A DNA stretch of 64,000 nt from the NCBI RefSeq assembly GCF_003344885.1, contig NZ_CP031155.1, positions 1,454,001-1,518,000 on the forward strand, written 5' to 3'. The translations under genes were made by a program, and so were the position numbers. This DNA comes from Altererythrobacter sp. ZODW24 (GTDB lineage: Bacteria > Pseudomonadota > Alphaproteobacteria > Sphingomonadales > Sphingomonadaceae). This document shows, one piece after another, positions 38,961-47,141 of the stretch. Below the pieces are notes generated by a model that searched no databases, was not told the DNA's origin, and saw only the letters and a program-made list of their open reading frames with translations. Numbering within the stretch: the first letter of the stretch is position 1; every line of letters begins with the position of its first letter.

Positions 38961-40289
38961 CTAGTCCTGTTCGGCCGCAGCCAATGCCGCCGCCTCAGGA
39001 TCCTGCGCGATCATCAATTTGTCGATCTTGCGGCCATCAAGGTCGATGACTTCGAATTTCCAACCTTGATCGGTGAAGGTTTCGCCCTCCACCGGCAGTT
39101 TCTTGAGCACCCACAGCACATAGCCTGCTGCGGTCGCGAACTCGCGGTCGTCGGGCAGTTCGAGGCTGAGCATCTCGGCCAGCTGGTCTGCCGGTAGCGA
39201 CCCTGCGACGAGCAAGGAGCCATCCGCCCGCTCCACCACATGCGGCACGTCGCCTTCGTCCTGATCGCTCGCAAAACTGCCAACCAGCGCGCTAAGCAGA
39301 TCAACCGGCGTGACGATGCCTTCAAGATGGCCATATTCATCATGCACCATCGCCATGGCGATATCGGCCTGCTGCAAGCTTCGCAGCGCATCCATCGCAT
39401 CAACCTGATCAGGCATGATTTCCGGTTTACGCATCATGGCGGCCAGATCAACGACCTGCCCGGCCAACATAACGGCCTGAACTTCACGCACTTTCACGAC
39501 GCCGACGACCTTGTCTGCGGAGGCATCCACGACGGGCAACAGTGAATGGGGGCTAGCGTCGATGGCGGCGCGAATGCCCGCTTCGTCAGCGTCGATATCG
39601 ATAAAATCGAGCTCTGTCCGCGGGGTCATCACTTCGCGCACGGGCCGGTCGGCCAGCCGCATAACGCCAGTGATAATTGCGCGGTCTTCTTCCTCGATCA
39701 CACCTGTGCGGGTGGCCTCGGCGAAGATCATATGCAGTTCTTCAGCGTTGATCGCGCCCTGTCCGCCGCTGCGCACACCGAGCAGACGGACAAGCAGGCT
39801 GGAGCTTTTGTCGAGCACCCACACCAGCGGCGCGGCCACCTTGGCAACAAAGGCCATCGGCTTTGCCATCAAAATAGCAATCGGGATGGCAAGACGCAGT
39901 GCGACTTGCTTGGGCACCAGCTCGCCGATGACCAGACTGAAATAGGTCGTCAGGACAATTACCAGCGCAAAGCCGGCGTCAGGCGCAAGATCGGCGGGCA
40001 CACCGAAATATGCGAGCCGTTCGCCAACTGGCCCGCCGAGGCTGGAGCCTGAATAAGCACCGGCAATGATCCCTACCAGCGTAATGCCGATTTGCACCGT
40101 CGATAGGAACTTGCCCGGATCAGCGGCCAGCGCGATGGCTGTTGCCGCCGCGCTACTGCCTTCTTCCACCTTGGCTTTGAGTTTCGCTGTGCGCGCCGAA
40201 ACGATCGCCAGCTCTGACATCGCAAAGATGCCGTTGAGCACGATCAGCCCGGCGATAATCAGCAAGTCTGAATAGGGAAATGGGGTCAC
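38961..40289 (-). CDS. CNNM/hemolysin C-type membrane protein with CBS pair and CorC domain
   Basis: A 442-residue protein. The N-terminal DUF21 (CNNM) domain has about four hydrophobic helices with AMSELAIVSARTAKLKAKVE. Two CBS domains follow (VMTPRTELDFID, then VVDASADKVVGVVKVREVQ), and the C-terminal part (RADGSLLVAGSLP...) matches a CorC/HlyC transporter-associated domain. Members export or sense magnesium or cobalt; the label hemolysin is historical. It converges on the DUF3035 gene with a gap of about ten bases and is divergent from the OmpA lipoprotein gene. Confidence 0.9.
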   Translation of the reverse strand: MTPFPYSDLLIIAGLIVLNGIFAMSELAIVSARTAKLKAKVEEGSSAAATAIALAADPGKFLSTVQIGITLVGIIAGAYSGSSLGGPVGERLAYFGVPADLAPDAGFALVIVLTTYFSLVIGELVPKQVALRLAIPIAILMAKPMAFVAKVAAPLVWVLDKSSSLLVRLLGVRSGGQGAINAEELHMIFAEATRTGVIEEEDRAIITGVMRLADRPVREVMTPRTELDFIDIDADEAGIRAAIDASPHSLLPVVDASADKVVGVVKVREVQAVMLAGQVVDLAAMMRKPEIMPDQVDAMDALRSLQQADIAMAMVHDEYGHLEGIVTPVDLLSALVGSFASDQDEGDVPHVVERADGSLLVAGSLPADQLAEMLSLELPDDREFATAAGYVLWVLKKLPVEGETFTDQGWKFEVIDLDGRKIDKLMIAQDPEAAALAAAEQD

Positions 40290-40445
40290 AAAGATTCCGC
40301 TAGCAGATCATTGCCCCCGCGCGAAGCCATCTGATTAGGACTGGCTTTAAGGAACGATTCATCATTAAACTCGTTTAGGGTCGCAGGGTAAAGTGGTGCT
40401 TGCCCAAAGCATGACCCGTTTCTGGCAGCTAGAGGGATGCCCAAT

Positions 40446-41138
40446 ATGAAGAATTCAAAACTATTCGTTTCGAGCCTGGCCGCGCTATCGCTGGTCACTG
40501 GTTCGGGCTGTGTCACAGACCCGAACACTGGCGAAAAGAAGATTTCGCGCACCGTTATCGGCGGCGTGGGCGGCACTGTCGTCGGCGGTCTGCTTGGCGG
40601 CGTGATCGGCGGCAAGACCGGACGTATCATCGGTGCCGGCGTCGGCGGCGTGGCCGGCGGCGTGGTTGGTTACAAAATGGATCAACAGATCAAGGAATTG
40701 AAGGAACAGACCGCAGGTTCGGGCGTCGATGTGACGGAAACCGATGGCGGCTCCGCAATTCTGGTGAACCTGCCCGACGGCGTGACTTTCGCAACCGGCA
40801 GCTACACGATCAATCCGACTTTCCGCGAAACACTGGTGACGGTTGCTAACAGCCTCCAGCAATATCCGGACAGTTTGATCGACGTTTACGGTCACACAGA
40901 TTCGACCGGTTCCGACGCGTTCAACCAGCGCCTTTCCGAACAGCGCGCCGAAGCAGTGGCAAACTACCTTGTTTCGCGCGGCGTCAGCTCGGCCCGCATC
41001 CGTTCGCAGGGTTTTGGCGAAACACAGCCAATTGCCAGCAACGATACCGATAGCGGCCGTTCACTGAACCGCCGTGTTGAAATCAAGATCATTCCGATCA
41101 CACAGGAAGATGTTGAGGCTGCCCAACAAGGCAACTGA
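40446..41138 (+). CDS. OmpA-family lipoprotein with glycine zipper
   Basis: About 230 residues. The ATG at 40446 is preceded by AGAGGG nine bases upstream, which supports it over the ATG at 40437. The signal ends in a lipobox (TGSGC, Cys22), then a glycine-rich zipper (GGVGGTVVGGLLGGVIGG and GAGVGGVAGGVVG) that may enter or oligomerise in a membrane, then a coiled stretch and an OmpA-like domain (YGHTDSTGSDAFNQRLSEQRA). It should link outer membrane to peptidoglycan, in the YiaD/Pal style. A strong intrinsic terminator follows 30 bases after the stop. Confidence 0.9.
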   Translation: MKNSKLFVSSLAALSLVTGSGCVTDPNTGEKKISRTVIGGVGGTVVGGLLGGVIGGKTGRIIGAGVGGVAGGVVGYKMDQQIKELKEQTAGSGVDVTETDGGSAILVNLPDGVTFATGSYTINPTFRETLVTVANSLQQYPDSLIDVYGHTDSTGSDAFNQRLSEQRAEAVANYLVSRGVSSARIRSQGFGETQPIASNDTDSGRSLNRRVEIKIIPITQEDVEAAQQGN

Positions 41139-41167
41139 TCGGGCATCTTTGCTGATTTGAAGACAGA

Positions 41168-41199
41168 GGGGCTGGCCTGCGAGGGCCGGCCCCTTTTTT
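41168..41199 (+). terminator. Rho-independent terminator after OmpA lipoprotein gene
   Basis: A ten-base G+C-rich stem (GGGGCTGGCC with GGCCGGCCCC, one G-T pair) and a six-base loop are followed directly by six T residues (41194-41199). This is a textbook intrinsic terminator for the gene ending at 41138. Confidence 0.92.
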
Positions 41200-41348
41200 G
41201 TCGGTGCAGGTTCTTCCCCTACTCTGAACTCACCAGCACCCTGGTTGCGGAGGTCAGACGATCGATTGGCACGTATCGAGTGCACTTTCGCCGGGCGTCG
41301 ATACATGCAAGATAGCGCTGATCCTATGTCACCTTGCAGGAGTTTTGG

Positions 41349-41819
41349 ATGCGGCGTTTCATTCTACTATCGATTTCGCATGCCGTAACACTTGTTTTAG
41401 GCATTGCTGGGGGGATTTATCTTCTTCCCATATTGACTGCCCCGGCATCACCGGAGCCCGCCATGCTTGAAGCTAGCGCCCGGGATGCCCGCTTCACCGC
41501 CGCATTGACGAGGGATCTACGCGGAAGCGATCTCCTGCATTGGGGTGAAGGCACGATCAGCGTAGGGGCCAACCAGATCGTGCATGAGGGGCGGCTAGCA
41601 CCGGGACCAGACTACCGCGTGTATCTCGTTGACCGGTTTGTCGAGCATGAGGACGAATTTGAATCGATCAAGGATACCGCCCGGGAAATTGGACCCGTGA
41701 ACACTTTTGAGGGCTTCCTTCTAGAAGTACCCGAAGGAGTGAATATTGAGGATTATAACACCGTCGTGGTCTGGTGCGAGGCATTCGGCGAGTTCATTAC
41801 AGCTACCCAGTACCGGTAA
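41349..41819 (+). CDS. Membrane-anchored DM13-domain protein
   Basis: A 156-residue protein. GGAG lies six bases before the ATG at 41349. A hydrophobic segment (about residues 3-25) is followed by a single DM13 domain (YRVYLVDRFVEHEDEF, FEGFLLEVPEGV and NTVVVWCEAFGEFI). The family's conserved cysteine is present in VVWCEAFGEF. DM13 domains are proposed to have redox or heme-associated roles in animals and bacteria; this assignment is by pattern. It lies alone between the OmpA terminator and the convergent CysQ paralogue. Confidence 0.72.
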   Translation: MRRFILLSISHAVTLVLGIAGGIYLLPILTAPASPEPAMLEASARDARFTAALTRDLRGSDLLHWGEGTISVGANQIVHEGRLAPGPDYRVYLVDRFVEHEDEFESIKDTAREIGPVNTFEGFLLEVPEGVNIEDYNTVVVWCEAFGEFITATQYR

Positions 41820-41881
41820 CTATCGGCAACTGGCCAGCGTCTACCCAGAATCAGACATGCGGCGGCAAAGGCGTTCCTCAG

Positions 41882-42667
41882 CTAATCCTTGCGCACAAGC
41901 ATCTCGGCCCGCGCAGCCAAATGCGCGGCGGCATCGGCATGTATCGCAGGCGCGCTGACCAGCAGGCCGAACTCGCGCGGATCACGTTTGTTGTAATTAA
42001 GCGGATTGCCGAAGGCGTCGCTAACTGCAGCACCTGCTTCCCTCGCAATCAGGCAAGATGCCGCAACATCCCATTCCCAGCCCCAACGCAGCGTCGCCAC
42101 CAGATCAGCCTCATCCGCGCCGACCATCGCAATGCGCAAGGCAATCGAATTAGGCTGATCGACCATCGTGAGGATCTGATCCTCCTTCATCAGCGAAGCG
42201 GCGGGAACGCGCGCTCCGGCAAATTTCGTGCGCGTGCTCGCCGTCAGCCGCTCGCCATTGCGCCATGCCCCCTTGCCTGCAACTGCGCTCCACACTTCAC
42301 CGCGCGCAGGGGCGACCAATGTGCCCAGCAGCGGCCTGCCTGCGCTAACCAGCGCAACTGACACAGCCCAGCCTTTGCGGCCGCGAATAAAATCGCGCGT
42401 GCCGTCAATCGGATCGACGACCCAGCATAGCCCCTTGTCCAGACGCTGTTCGTTATCGACGGTTTCTTCGCTCAGCCATCCGGCAGCAGGCAACAAGGCG
42501 CCCAGCTCGCGCCGCAAGAAATTATCGACTGCCAGATCTGCCGCGCTGACGGGATCGCCGGGATTCTTCTCCCAAGTCTCCACAGCATGGCCATCGCCCG
42601 GCCACGCGCCCAGCGCCATATGTCCTGCTTCGCGGACGATCTGTTCAAGGCGCATAGTGTCGATCAT
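41882..42667 (-). CDS. CysQ/inositol monophosphatase family protein, second paralogue
   Basis: A 261-residue metal-dependent phosphatase. DPIDGTRDFIRGRKGW holds the metal-binding aspartates, and EEWDVAAS-like EWDVAASCLIAREAG forms the second motif. It resembles the CysQ branch more than SuhB, but without sulfur genes around it the substrate may be PAP, inositol phosphate or another sugar phosphate. I start at the ATG at 42667 (MIDTMRLEQIVREAG); the frame extends further upstream but without homology. It is divergent from sucC. Confidence 0.82.
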   Translation of the reverse strand: MIDTMRLEQIVREAGHMALGAWPGDGHAVETWEKNPGDPVSAADLAVDNFLRRELGALLPAAGWLSEETVDNEQRLDKGLCWVVDPIDGTRDFIRGRKGWAVSVALVSAGRPLLGTLVAPARGEVWSAVAGKGAWRNGERLTASTRTKFAGARVPAASLMKEDQILTMVDQPNSIALRIAMVGADEADLVATLRWGWEWDVAASCLIAREAGAAVSDAFGNPLNYNKRDPREFGLLVSAPAIHADAAAHLAARAEMLVRKD

Positions 42668-42788
42668 TTTGTCACTAAAGGCAGTGGGCGTGCCGCGGGG
42701 ACTTTTCAAGCGCCGCACACTATGCTTATGCCCCCACAAACCTTAAACGCGCCAAATTCCCCATTCCGACAAACGGGACATCAATTTC

Positions 42789-43988
42789 ATGAACATCCAC
42801 GAATATCAGGCCAAGGAACTGCTCGCGAAATACGGCCTTGGCATTCCTGCCGGCCACGCAGCTCTCACTGTTGAAGAAGCTGTTGAAGGCGCGAAGAAGC
42901 TGCCCGGGCCGCTCTATGTCGTGAAGGCGCAAATCCACGCTGGTGGCCGCGGCAAGGGCAAATTTGTCGAACTCGGCCCTGATGCCAAGGGCGGCGTTCG
43001 CCTAGCCAAGAGCATCGAAGATGTCGAAGCGGACGCCAAGGAGATGCTCGGCAACACGCTGGTCACCATCCAGACAGGTGATGCTGGCAAGCAGGTCAAC
43101 CGCCTGTATGTCACTGACGGCGTCGATATCGAGCAGGAATATTACCTTGCGATGCTGGTCGACCGCGCATCGGGCCGCGTTGCTATGGTCGCATCGACCG
43201 AAGGCGGCATGGATATTGAAGACGTGGCGCATAACACGCCTGAACTCATCACCACGATCACCATCGATCCCGCGCAGGGCTTCCAGCCGCATCACGGGCG
43301 CGCCGTGGCCTTCGCGCTGAAGCTGTCGGGTGATTTGAACAAGCAATGCCAGAAGATGGCCGCCAAGCTCTACACCGCCTTCATGGAACTCGACACGGAG
43401 ATGCTGGAGATCAACCCGCTGGTGGAAACCAAGGACGGCCAACTTCTCGTGCTCGACACGAAAATGAGCTTCGACGGCAATGCACTTTATCGCCACCCCG
43501 ATGTGGAAGCGATGCGCGACGAGACCGAAGAAGACCCGGCCGAAGTCGAAGCCAGTCATCACGATCTCGCCTACATCAAGCTCGACGGTAACATCGGCTG
43601 CATGGTCAATGGCGCTGGCCTTGCCATGGCGACGATGGATATCATCAAGCTGAACGGCGCATTCCCCGCCAACTTCCTCGACGTGGGCGGCGGCGCGACC
43701 AAGGAAAAGGTCACCGCAGCGTTCAAGATCATCCTGAAGGACCCGGCTGTCGAAGGCATTCTGGTCAACATCTTCGGCGGGATCATGAAATGCGACATCA
43801 TCGCTGACGGCATCGTTGCCGCTGCGAAGGAAGTGAACCTGTCGGTACCGCTGGTCGTCCGCCTCGAAGGCACGAATGTTGCCAAGGGCAAGGACATCCT
43901 CGCAAACTCCGGCCTGCCCATCGTGGCAGCCGACGATCTGGGCGACGCCGCCCGCAAGATCGTCGCCGAGGTGAAGCAGGCGGCCTGA
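42789..43988 (+). CDS. sucC: Succinyl-CoA synthetase beta subunit
   Basis: A 399-residue ATP-grasp subunit of the TCA-cycle enzyme that converts succinyl-CoA to succinate with formation of [41 protein letters not shown] and [17 protein letters not shown] are all typical. The alpha subunit gene sucD does not follow. Instead the stop TGA overlaps the start of a DUF4274 gene, and the last 34 coding bases of sucC (43953-43986) are repeated downstream at 44658-44691 with one silent change. The C-terminus [12 protein letters not shown] appears complete. Confidence 0.96.
   Translation: MNIHEYQAKELLAKYGLGIPAGHAALTVEEAVEGAKKLPGPLYVVKAQIHAGGRGKGKFVELGPDAKGGVRLAKSIEDVEADAKEMLGNTLVTIQTGDAGKQVNRLYVTDGVDIEQEYYLAMLVDRASGRVAMVASTEGGMDIEDVAHNTPELITTITIDPAQGFQPHHGRAVAFALKLSGDLNKQCQKMAAKLYTAFMELDTEMLEINPLVETKDGQLLVLDTKMSFDGNALYRHPDVEAMRDETEEDPAEVEASHHDLAYIKLDGNIGCMVNGAGLAMATMDIIKLNGAFPANFLDVGGGATKEKVTAAFKIILKDPAVEGILVNIFGGIMKCDIIADGIVAAAKEVNLSVPLVVRLEGTNVAKGKDILANSGLPIVAADDLGDAARKIVAEVKQAA
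43953..43986 (+). repeat. Direct repeat, sucC 3'-end copy 1
   Basis: Thirty-four bases encoding [11 protein letters not shown] just before the sucC stop. They match 44658-44691 in 33 of 34 positions (C versus T at the 15th, a silent Ala codon change). This copy is joined to the body of sucC. Confidence 0.95.
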
Positions 43989-44653
43989 TGGATGATGACT
44001 ACGAAGATGATGCACAAGTTTACAGCGAATGCATCATTGAATGCACTACAGGCTGGCTGAAGGAAAAGAGCCCGAAGTTCTACCACATCGTCGCTGGTCG
44101 ATGGAATTGGGATGAGGGAATTGAAGTCCTGGATTGGATCATCTCTCAGAAAGACTGCGATTCCGGCACCGCGCAAATGGTGTTTTGGATGGGCGAACCC
44201 TATTTCTATTCGGAAGACTCGCGCAAAGAAGATGGAAGCTTCGGAGTAAACGAGAAAGCGTATCAGTTTCTTCTCAAAATTGTGCGGCTTTGGAACGACG
44301 GGCATTACTCAAATTGGGCTTACAGTGACGAGACCAACGCCGGACTCTTAATTGGCGAAAATATTGGGGATCTGCGGATCAACGATGAGTTTACTGTTCC
44401 TGATGGGATGGATGACAGAAAACATGGCGCTCAACAAAATGTGCCTGACTCTCATTCCCTCGCATCTGAGGAGAATGAGGAATTCAACGAAGGCATCCCA
44501 GATAGCGTTTGGAGAACCTGCCTTCAGCGAATCGGCGAGGAACCAATTGAGATCGACGTTAATTCTGGCGCTTCAAGGCTCCGAGCGCTCGAAGCTCGCA
44601 TGAGACAACCGGCTGGCTGGCGTGAACGCCTTTTAGGCTTTTTCCGTAAATAG
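43988..44653 (+). CDS. DUF4274-like protein, low G+C
   Basis: A 221-residue protein. The N-terminal half contains WNWDEGIEVLDWIISQ and CDSGTAQMVFW, which I match to the DUF4274 family pattern from memory. The C-terminal half is acidic (ASEENEEFNEG) and ends in a short basic, tryptophan-containing tail (GWRERLLGFFRK). It has no signal peptide. The ATG overlaps the sucC stop. Across 44221-44400, 84 of 180 bases are G or C, while sucC is well above 60% in places, and codon choices include many A/T endings unlike the neighbours. These signs, with the flanking repeat, suggest acquisition by transfer. Function is unknown. Confidence 0.75.
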   Translation: MDDDYEDDAQVYSECIIECTTGWLKEKSPKFYHIVAGRWNWDEGIEVLDWIISQKDCDSGTAQMVFWMGEPYFYSEDSRKEDGSFGVNEKAYQFLLKIVRLWNDGHYSNWAYSDETNAGLLIGENIGDLRINDEFTVPDGMDDRKHGAQQNVPDSHSLASEENEEFNEGIPDSVWRTCLQRIGEEPIEIDVNSGASRLRALEARMRQPAGWRERLLGFFRK

Positions 44654-44657
44654 CATT

Positions 44658-44691
44658 CGCAAGATCGTCGCTGAGGTGAAGCAGGCGGCCT
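44658..44691 (+). repeat. Direct repeat, sucC 3'-end copy 2
   Basis: Second copy of the last 34 coding bases of sucC, followed by a TAA stop in the corresponding frame and by the native-looking downstream region. It is preceded by unrelated sequence, so it is not expressed as a gene by itself. Confidence 0.95.
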
Positions 44692-44709
44692 AAGCGCTGC
44701 GCCCGCTTT

Positions 44710-45213
44710 CTAAATCCGTGTGAAACGAAAGACGAGCTCGCTCGACGAGCCGTCTTTCTGTCGCATTCGCACTGCAGCGACAAAACCGTCGTCGCCATCC
44801 TTGCGCAATGTCAGGCCGTGGAAGAACGCCGCGCCCGGCTCCATCGCCACCAGGCGAAAACTGGTCATGTCGTCCTTCTCTTCCCAGCCGGTCAGGTCAG
44901 CGTTGAAGTGTTTGAGGCGTAGCACCAGACTGCCCTCGTCCTCCATCAGATAGAGGTGCTCGGTGAACATGATGCCGCCCTCGGCGGTTTCCTGCACAAA
45001 GGTGCCGACCATCGTGCCGCCATTTGCCGGGAGCCAGCTTTCATAGGCAGCGGCGCCTTCAATACCTGTGCCGCGCCATTGCCCCGCCAGCCACGCCATG
45101 TCCGCAACGCTTGCAGCGGACGGTGTATGGTCTTCTGGCGCGATTCGCGTTTCCTGCGCATTCGCAGGGCGAACAAGGGCCAGAAACATCAAGATCACCG
45201 TCAGAAATCGCAT
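44710..45213 (-). CDS. DUF6265 family exported protein
   Basis: A 167-residue protein with an N-terminal signal (MRFLTVILMFLALVRPANA before QE) and a single domain opening DMAWLAGQWRGTG, followed by NGGTMVGTFVQE, the lipocalin-like wording of DUF6265. GGGAG eight bases upstream supports the ATG at 45213. It should be secreted to the periplasm and may bind a small hydrophobic ligand, but function is unknown. It faces sucC and the inserted unit, and is divergent from etfB. Confidence 0.8.
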   Translation of the reverse strand: MRFLTVILMFLALVRPANAQETRIAPEDHTPSAASVADMAWLAGQWRGTGIEGAAAYESWLPANGGTMVGTFVQETAEGGIMFTEHLYLMEDEGSLVLRLKHFNADLTGWEEKDDMTSFRLVAMEPGAAFFHGLTLRKDGDDGFVAAVRMRQKDGSSSELVFRFTRI

Positions 45214-45384
45214 CGTCAATTCTCCCTCACACCCAAAACCTTACCGTGCGCCGTAACGTAAGGCAAAGATGACTATGAGGCGGGGGACTTGACGCAGGGC
45301 TGGCGGAACGCAATTGCGTGTCCCTACGTTCTTTAAGCGAGCGGCTAAACCGGCCGCACCACTATACGAAAGGGATCTTCCGAA

Positions 45385-46131
45385 ATGAAAATCCTCGTCC
45401 CCGTAAAGCGGGTGATCGACTACAATGTTAAGCCGCGTGTCAAAGCGGACGGTTCGGGCGTCGACTTGGCCAACGTCAAGATGAGCATGAACCCGTTTGA
45501 CGAGATCGCTGTCGAAGAAGCGATTCGCATCAAGGAAGCCGGCAAGGCAGAGGAAATCATCGCGGTTTCCGTCGGCCCGGCCAAGGCAACCGAAACGCTG
45601 CGCACTGCGCTGGCGATGGGTGCCGACCGTGCGATCCACGTGCAAACCGATGATGAGGTCGAGCCGCTGGCAGTCGCAAAAATCCTCAAGGCAATCGCCG
45701 AAGAGGAAGCGCCGGGCCTAGTTATGCTGGGCAAGCAAGCGATTGACGACGATAGCAACCAGACCGGCCAGATGCTGGCCGCCCTGATGGGCCGTCCGCA
45801 AGGCACCTTCGCCAATACGGTCGAAGTGGATGGTGATAGCGTGACTGTGAAGCGCGAAGTCGATGGCGGTCTCGAAACCGTGAAGCTGTCGCTCCCTGCA
45901 ATCGTCACCACCGATCTGCGCTTGAACGAGCCGCGCTATGCCTCGCTGCCCAACATCATGAAGGCGAAGAAAAAGCCGATGGATGTGAAAGCTCCGGCTG
46001 ATTACGGCGTCGACACTGCGCCGCGCCTGACGACCAAGCATGTTGCTGAGCCGCCCGTGCGGCAGGCCGGTATCAAGGTCGCCGACGTCGACGAGCTGGT
46101 CGCCAAGATCAAAGCGATGGGTATCGCCTGA
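45385..46131 (+). CDS. etfB: Electron transfer flavoprotein beta subunit
   Basis: A 248-residue subunit that, with EtfA, carries electrons from acyl-CoA and related dehydrogenases to ETF:ubiquinone oxidoreductase. The opening [19 protein letters not shown] and the AMP-binding region [17 protein letters not shown] are typical. AAGGGA lies upstream at normal spacing. It forms a two-gene unit with etfA, 35 bases apart. The acyl-CoA dehydrogenase at 28478 could be one of its partners. Confidence 0.96.
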   Translation: MKILVPVKRVIDYNVKPRVKADGSGVDLANVKMSMNPFDEIAVEEAIRIKEAGKAEEIIAVSVGPAKATETLRTALAMGADRAIHVQTDDEVEPLAVAKILKAIAEEEAPGLVMLGKQAIDDDSNQTGQMLAALMGRPQGTFANTVEVDGDSVTVKREVDGGLETVKLSLPAIVTTDLRLNEPRYASLPNIMKAKKKPMDVKAPADYGVDTAPRLTTKHVAEPPVRQAGIKVADVDELVAKIKAMGIA

Positions 46132-46166
46132 GTGCGACCCGACACGAATTTTCGAAGGAAGCTGAT

Positions 46167-47096
46167 ATGAAGACTCTCGTTTGGGTCGAACACGACAACT
46201 CCTCGCTGAAGGATGCCACGTTGGCCGCCGTTACCGCTGCTGGTGAAATGGGCGAAGTCCATCTGCTGGTAGCCGGATCGGGTTGCGGCGCAGTGGCCGA
46301 TGCTGCTGCGAAGATCGCCGGTGTGGGCAAGGTCCATGTGGCTGACGATGCCGCTTACGAACATGCGCTGGCTGAAAACGTCGCGCCGCTGGTGGCCGAT
46401 CTGATGGGTCATCACGATGCGTTCGTCGCACCCGCCACCACCACTGGCAAGAACATCGCCCCGCGCGTTGCAGCACTGCTCGACGTGATGCAGATTTCCG
46501 ACATTCTCTCGGTCGAAGGCGACAAGACTTTCACCCGCCCGATCTATGCTGGTAACGCCATCGCAACCGTTCAGTCGAGCGACGAAAAGCTGGTCATCAC
46601 CGTTCGCGGTACGGCCTTTGACAAGGCCGCCACCGAAGGCGGCTCCGGCACGGTCGAGGCTGTATCCGGCCCAACCGGCGACGGCACCTCCAGCTTCGTA
46701 AGCGCAGAAATCGCCAAGAGCGAACGCCCTGAACTTACGAGCGCCAAGGTTATCGTATCCGGCGGCCGCGCGCTAAAGGACAGCGCGACGTTCGAAGAAT
46801 ACATCACTCCACTGGCTGATAAGCTGGGCGCAGGCATCGGCGCATCTCGCGCTGCGGTCGACGCTGGCTATGTCCCCAACGATTATCAGGTCGGCCAAAC
46901 CGGCAAGATCGTCGCACCGGAAGTATACATTGCCATCGGTATCTCGGGCGCGATCCAGCATCTGGCGGGTATGAAGGATTCCAAGGTGATCATCGCGATC
47001 AACAAGGACGAAGATGCCCCGATTTTCCAGGTCGCAGATATCGGCCTTGTCGCCGATCTGTTCAAAGCCGTGCCGGAACTCACCGGCAAGCTTTAA
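46167..47096 (+). CDS. etfA: Electron transfer flavoprotein alpha subunit
   Basis: A 309-residue FAD-binding subunit. The C-terminal FAD domain is clear: [48 protein letters not shown] (recognised in pieces) and [36 protein letters not shown] before the ATG gives a good ribosome site. It follows etfB directly. Confidence 0.96.
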   Translation: MKTLVWVEHDNSSLKDATLAAVTAAGEMGEVHLLVAGSGCGAVADAAAKIAGVGKVHVADDAAYEHALAENVAPLVADLMGHHDAFVAPATTTGKNIAPRVAALLDVMQISDILSVEGDKTFTRPIYAGNAIATVQSSDEKLVITVRGTAFDKAATEGGSGTVEAVSGPTGDGTSSFVSAEIAKSERPELTSAKVIVSGGRALKDSATFEEYITPLADKLGAGIGASRAAVDAGYVPNDYQVGQTGKIVAPEVYIAIGISGAIQHLAGMKDSKVIIAINKDEDAPIFQVADIGLVADLFKAVPELTGKL

Positions 47097-47141
47097 GCCG
47101 CCTGCTTGCACCCCATACGCCGCGCCGATATGGTGTAGCGC

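Larger units (their letters stand above)
43953..44657 (+). other. Candidate one-gene insertion at the sucC 3' end
   Basis: A 705-base unit bounded by the two copies of the sucC end. It holds only the DUF4274 gene and is lower in G+C than its surroundings. No integrase or transposase is inside, so any movement would have depended on outside enzymes. The interpretation as an inserted element is inference from the flanking repeat and composition. Confidence 0.45.

Noticed and set aside
40347-40368. Two TTAA sites as a CtrA binding box upstream of the OmpA lipoprotein gene
   Set aside because: They are 14 bases apart, not seven, so they do not form the CtrA pattern.
43002-44015. A 337-residue open frame on the minus strand across sucC
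   Set aside because: It lies fully opposite the well-supported sucC gene and has the composition of an antisense shadow in G+C-rich DNA (many His, Asp and Val), with no recognisable domain.
42789-44709. Loss of sucD as a deletion caused by the insertion behind sucC
   Set aside because: sucD may well sit elsewhere in this genus, for example with the 2-oxoglutarate dehydrogenase genes; this window cannot show a loss.
45289-45317. TTGACG with a 17-base spacer upstream of etfB as a promoter
   Set aside because: The matching -10 would be AATTGC, which is a poor fit, so I do not list it as a promoter.
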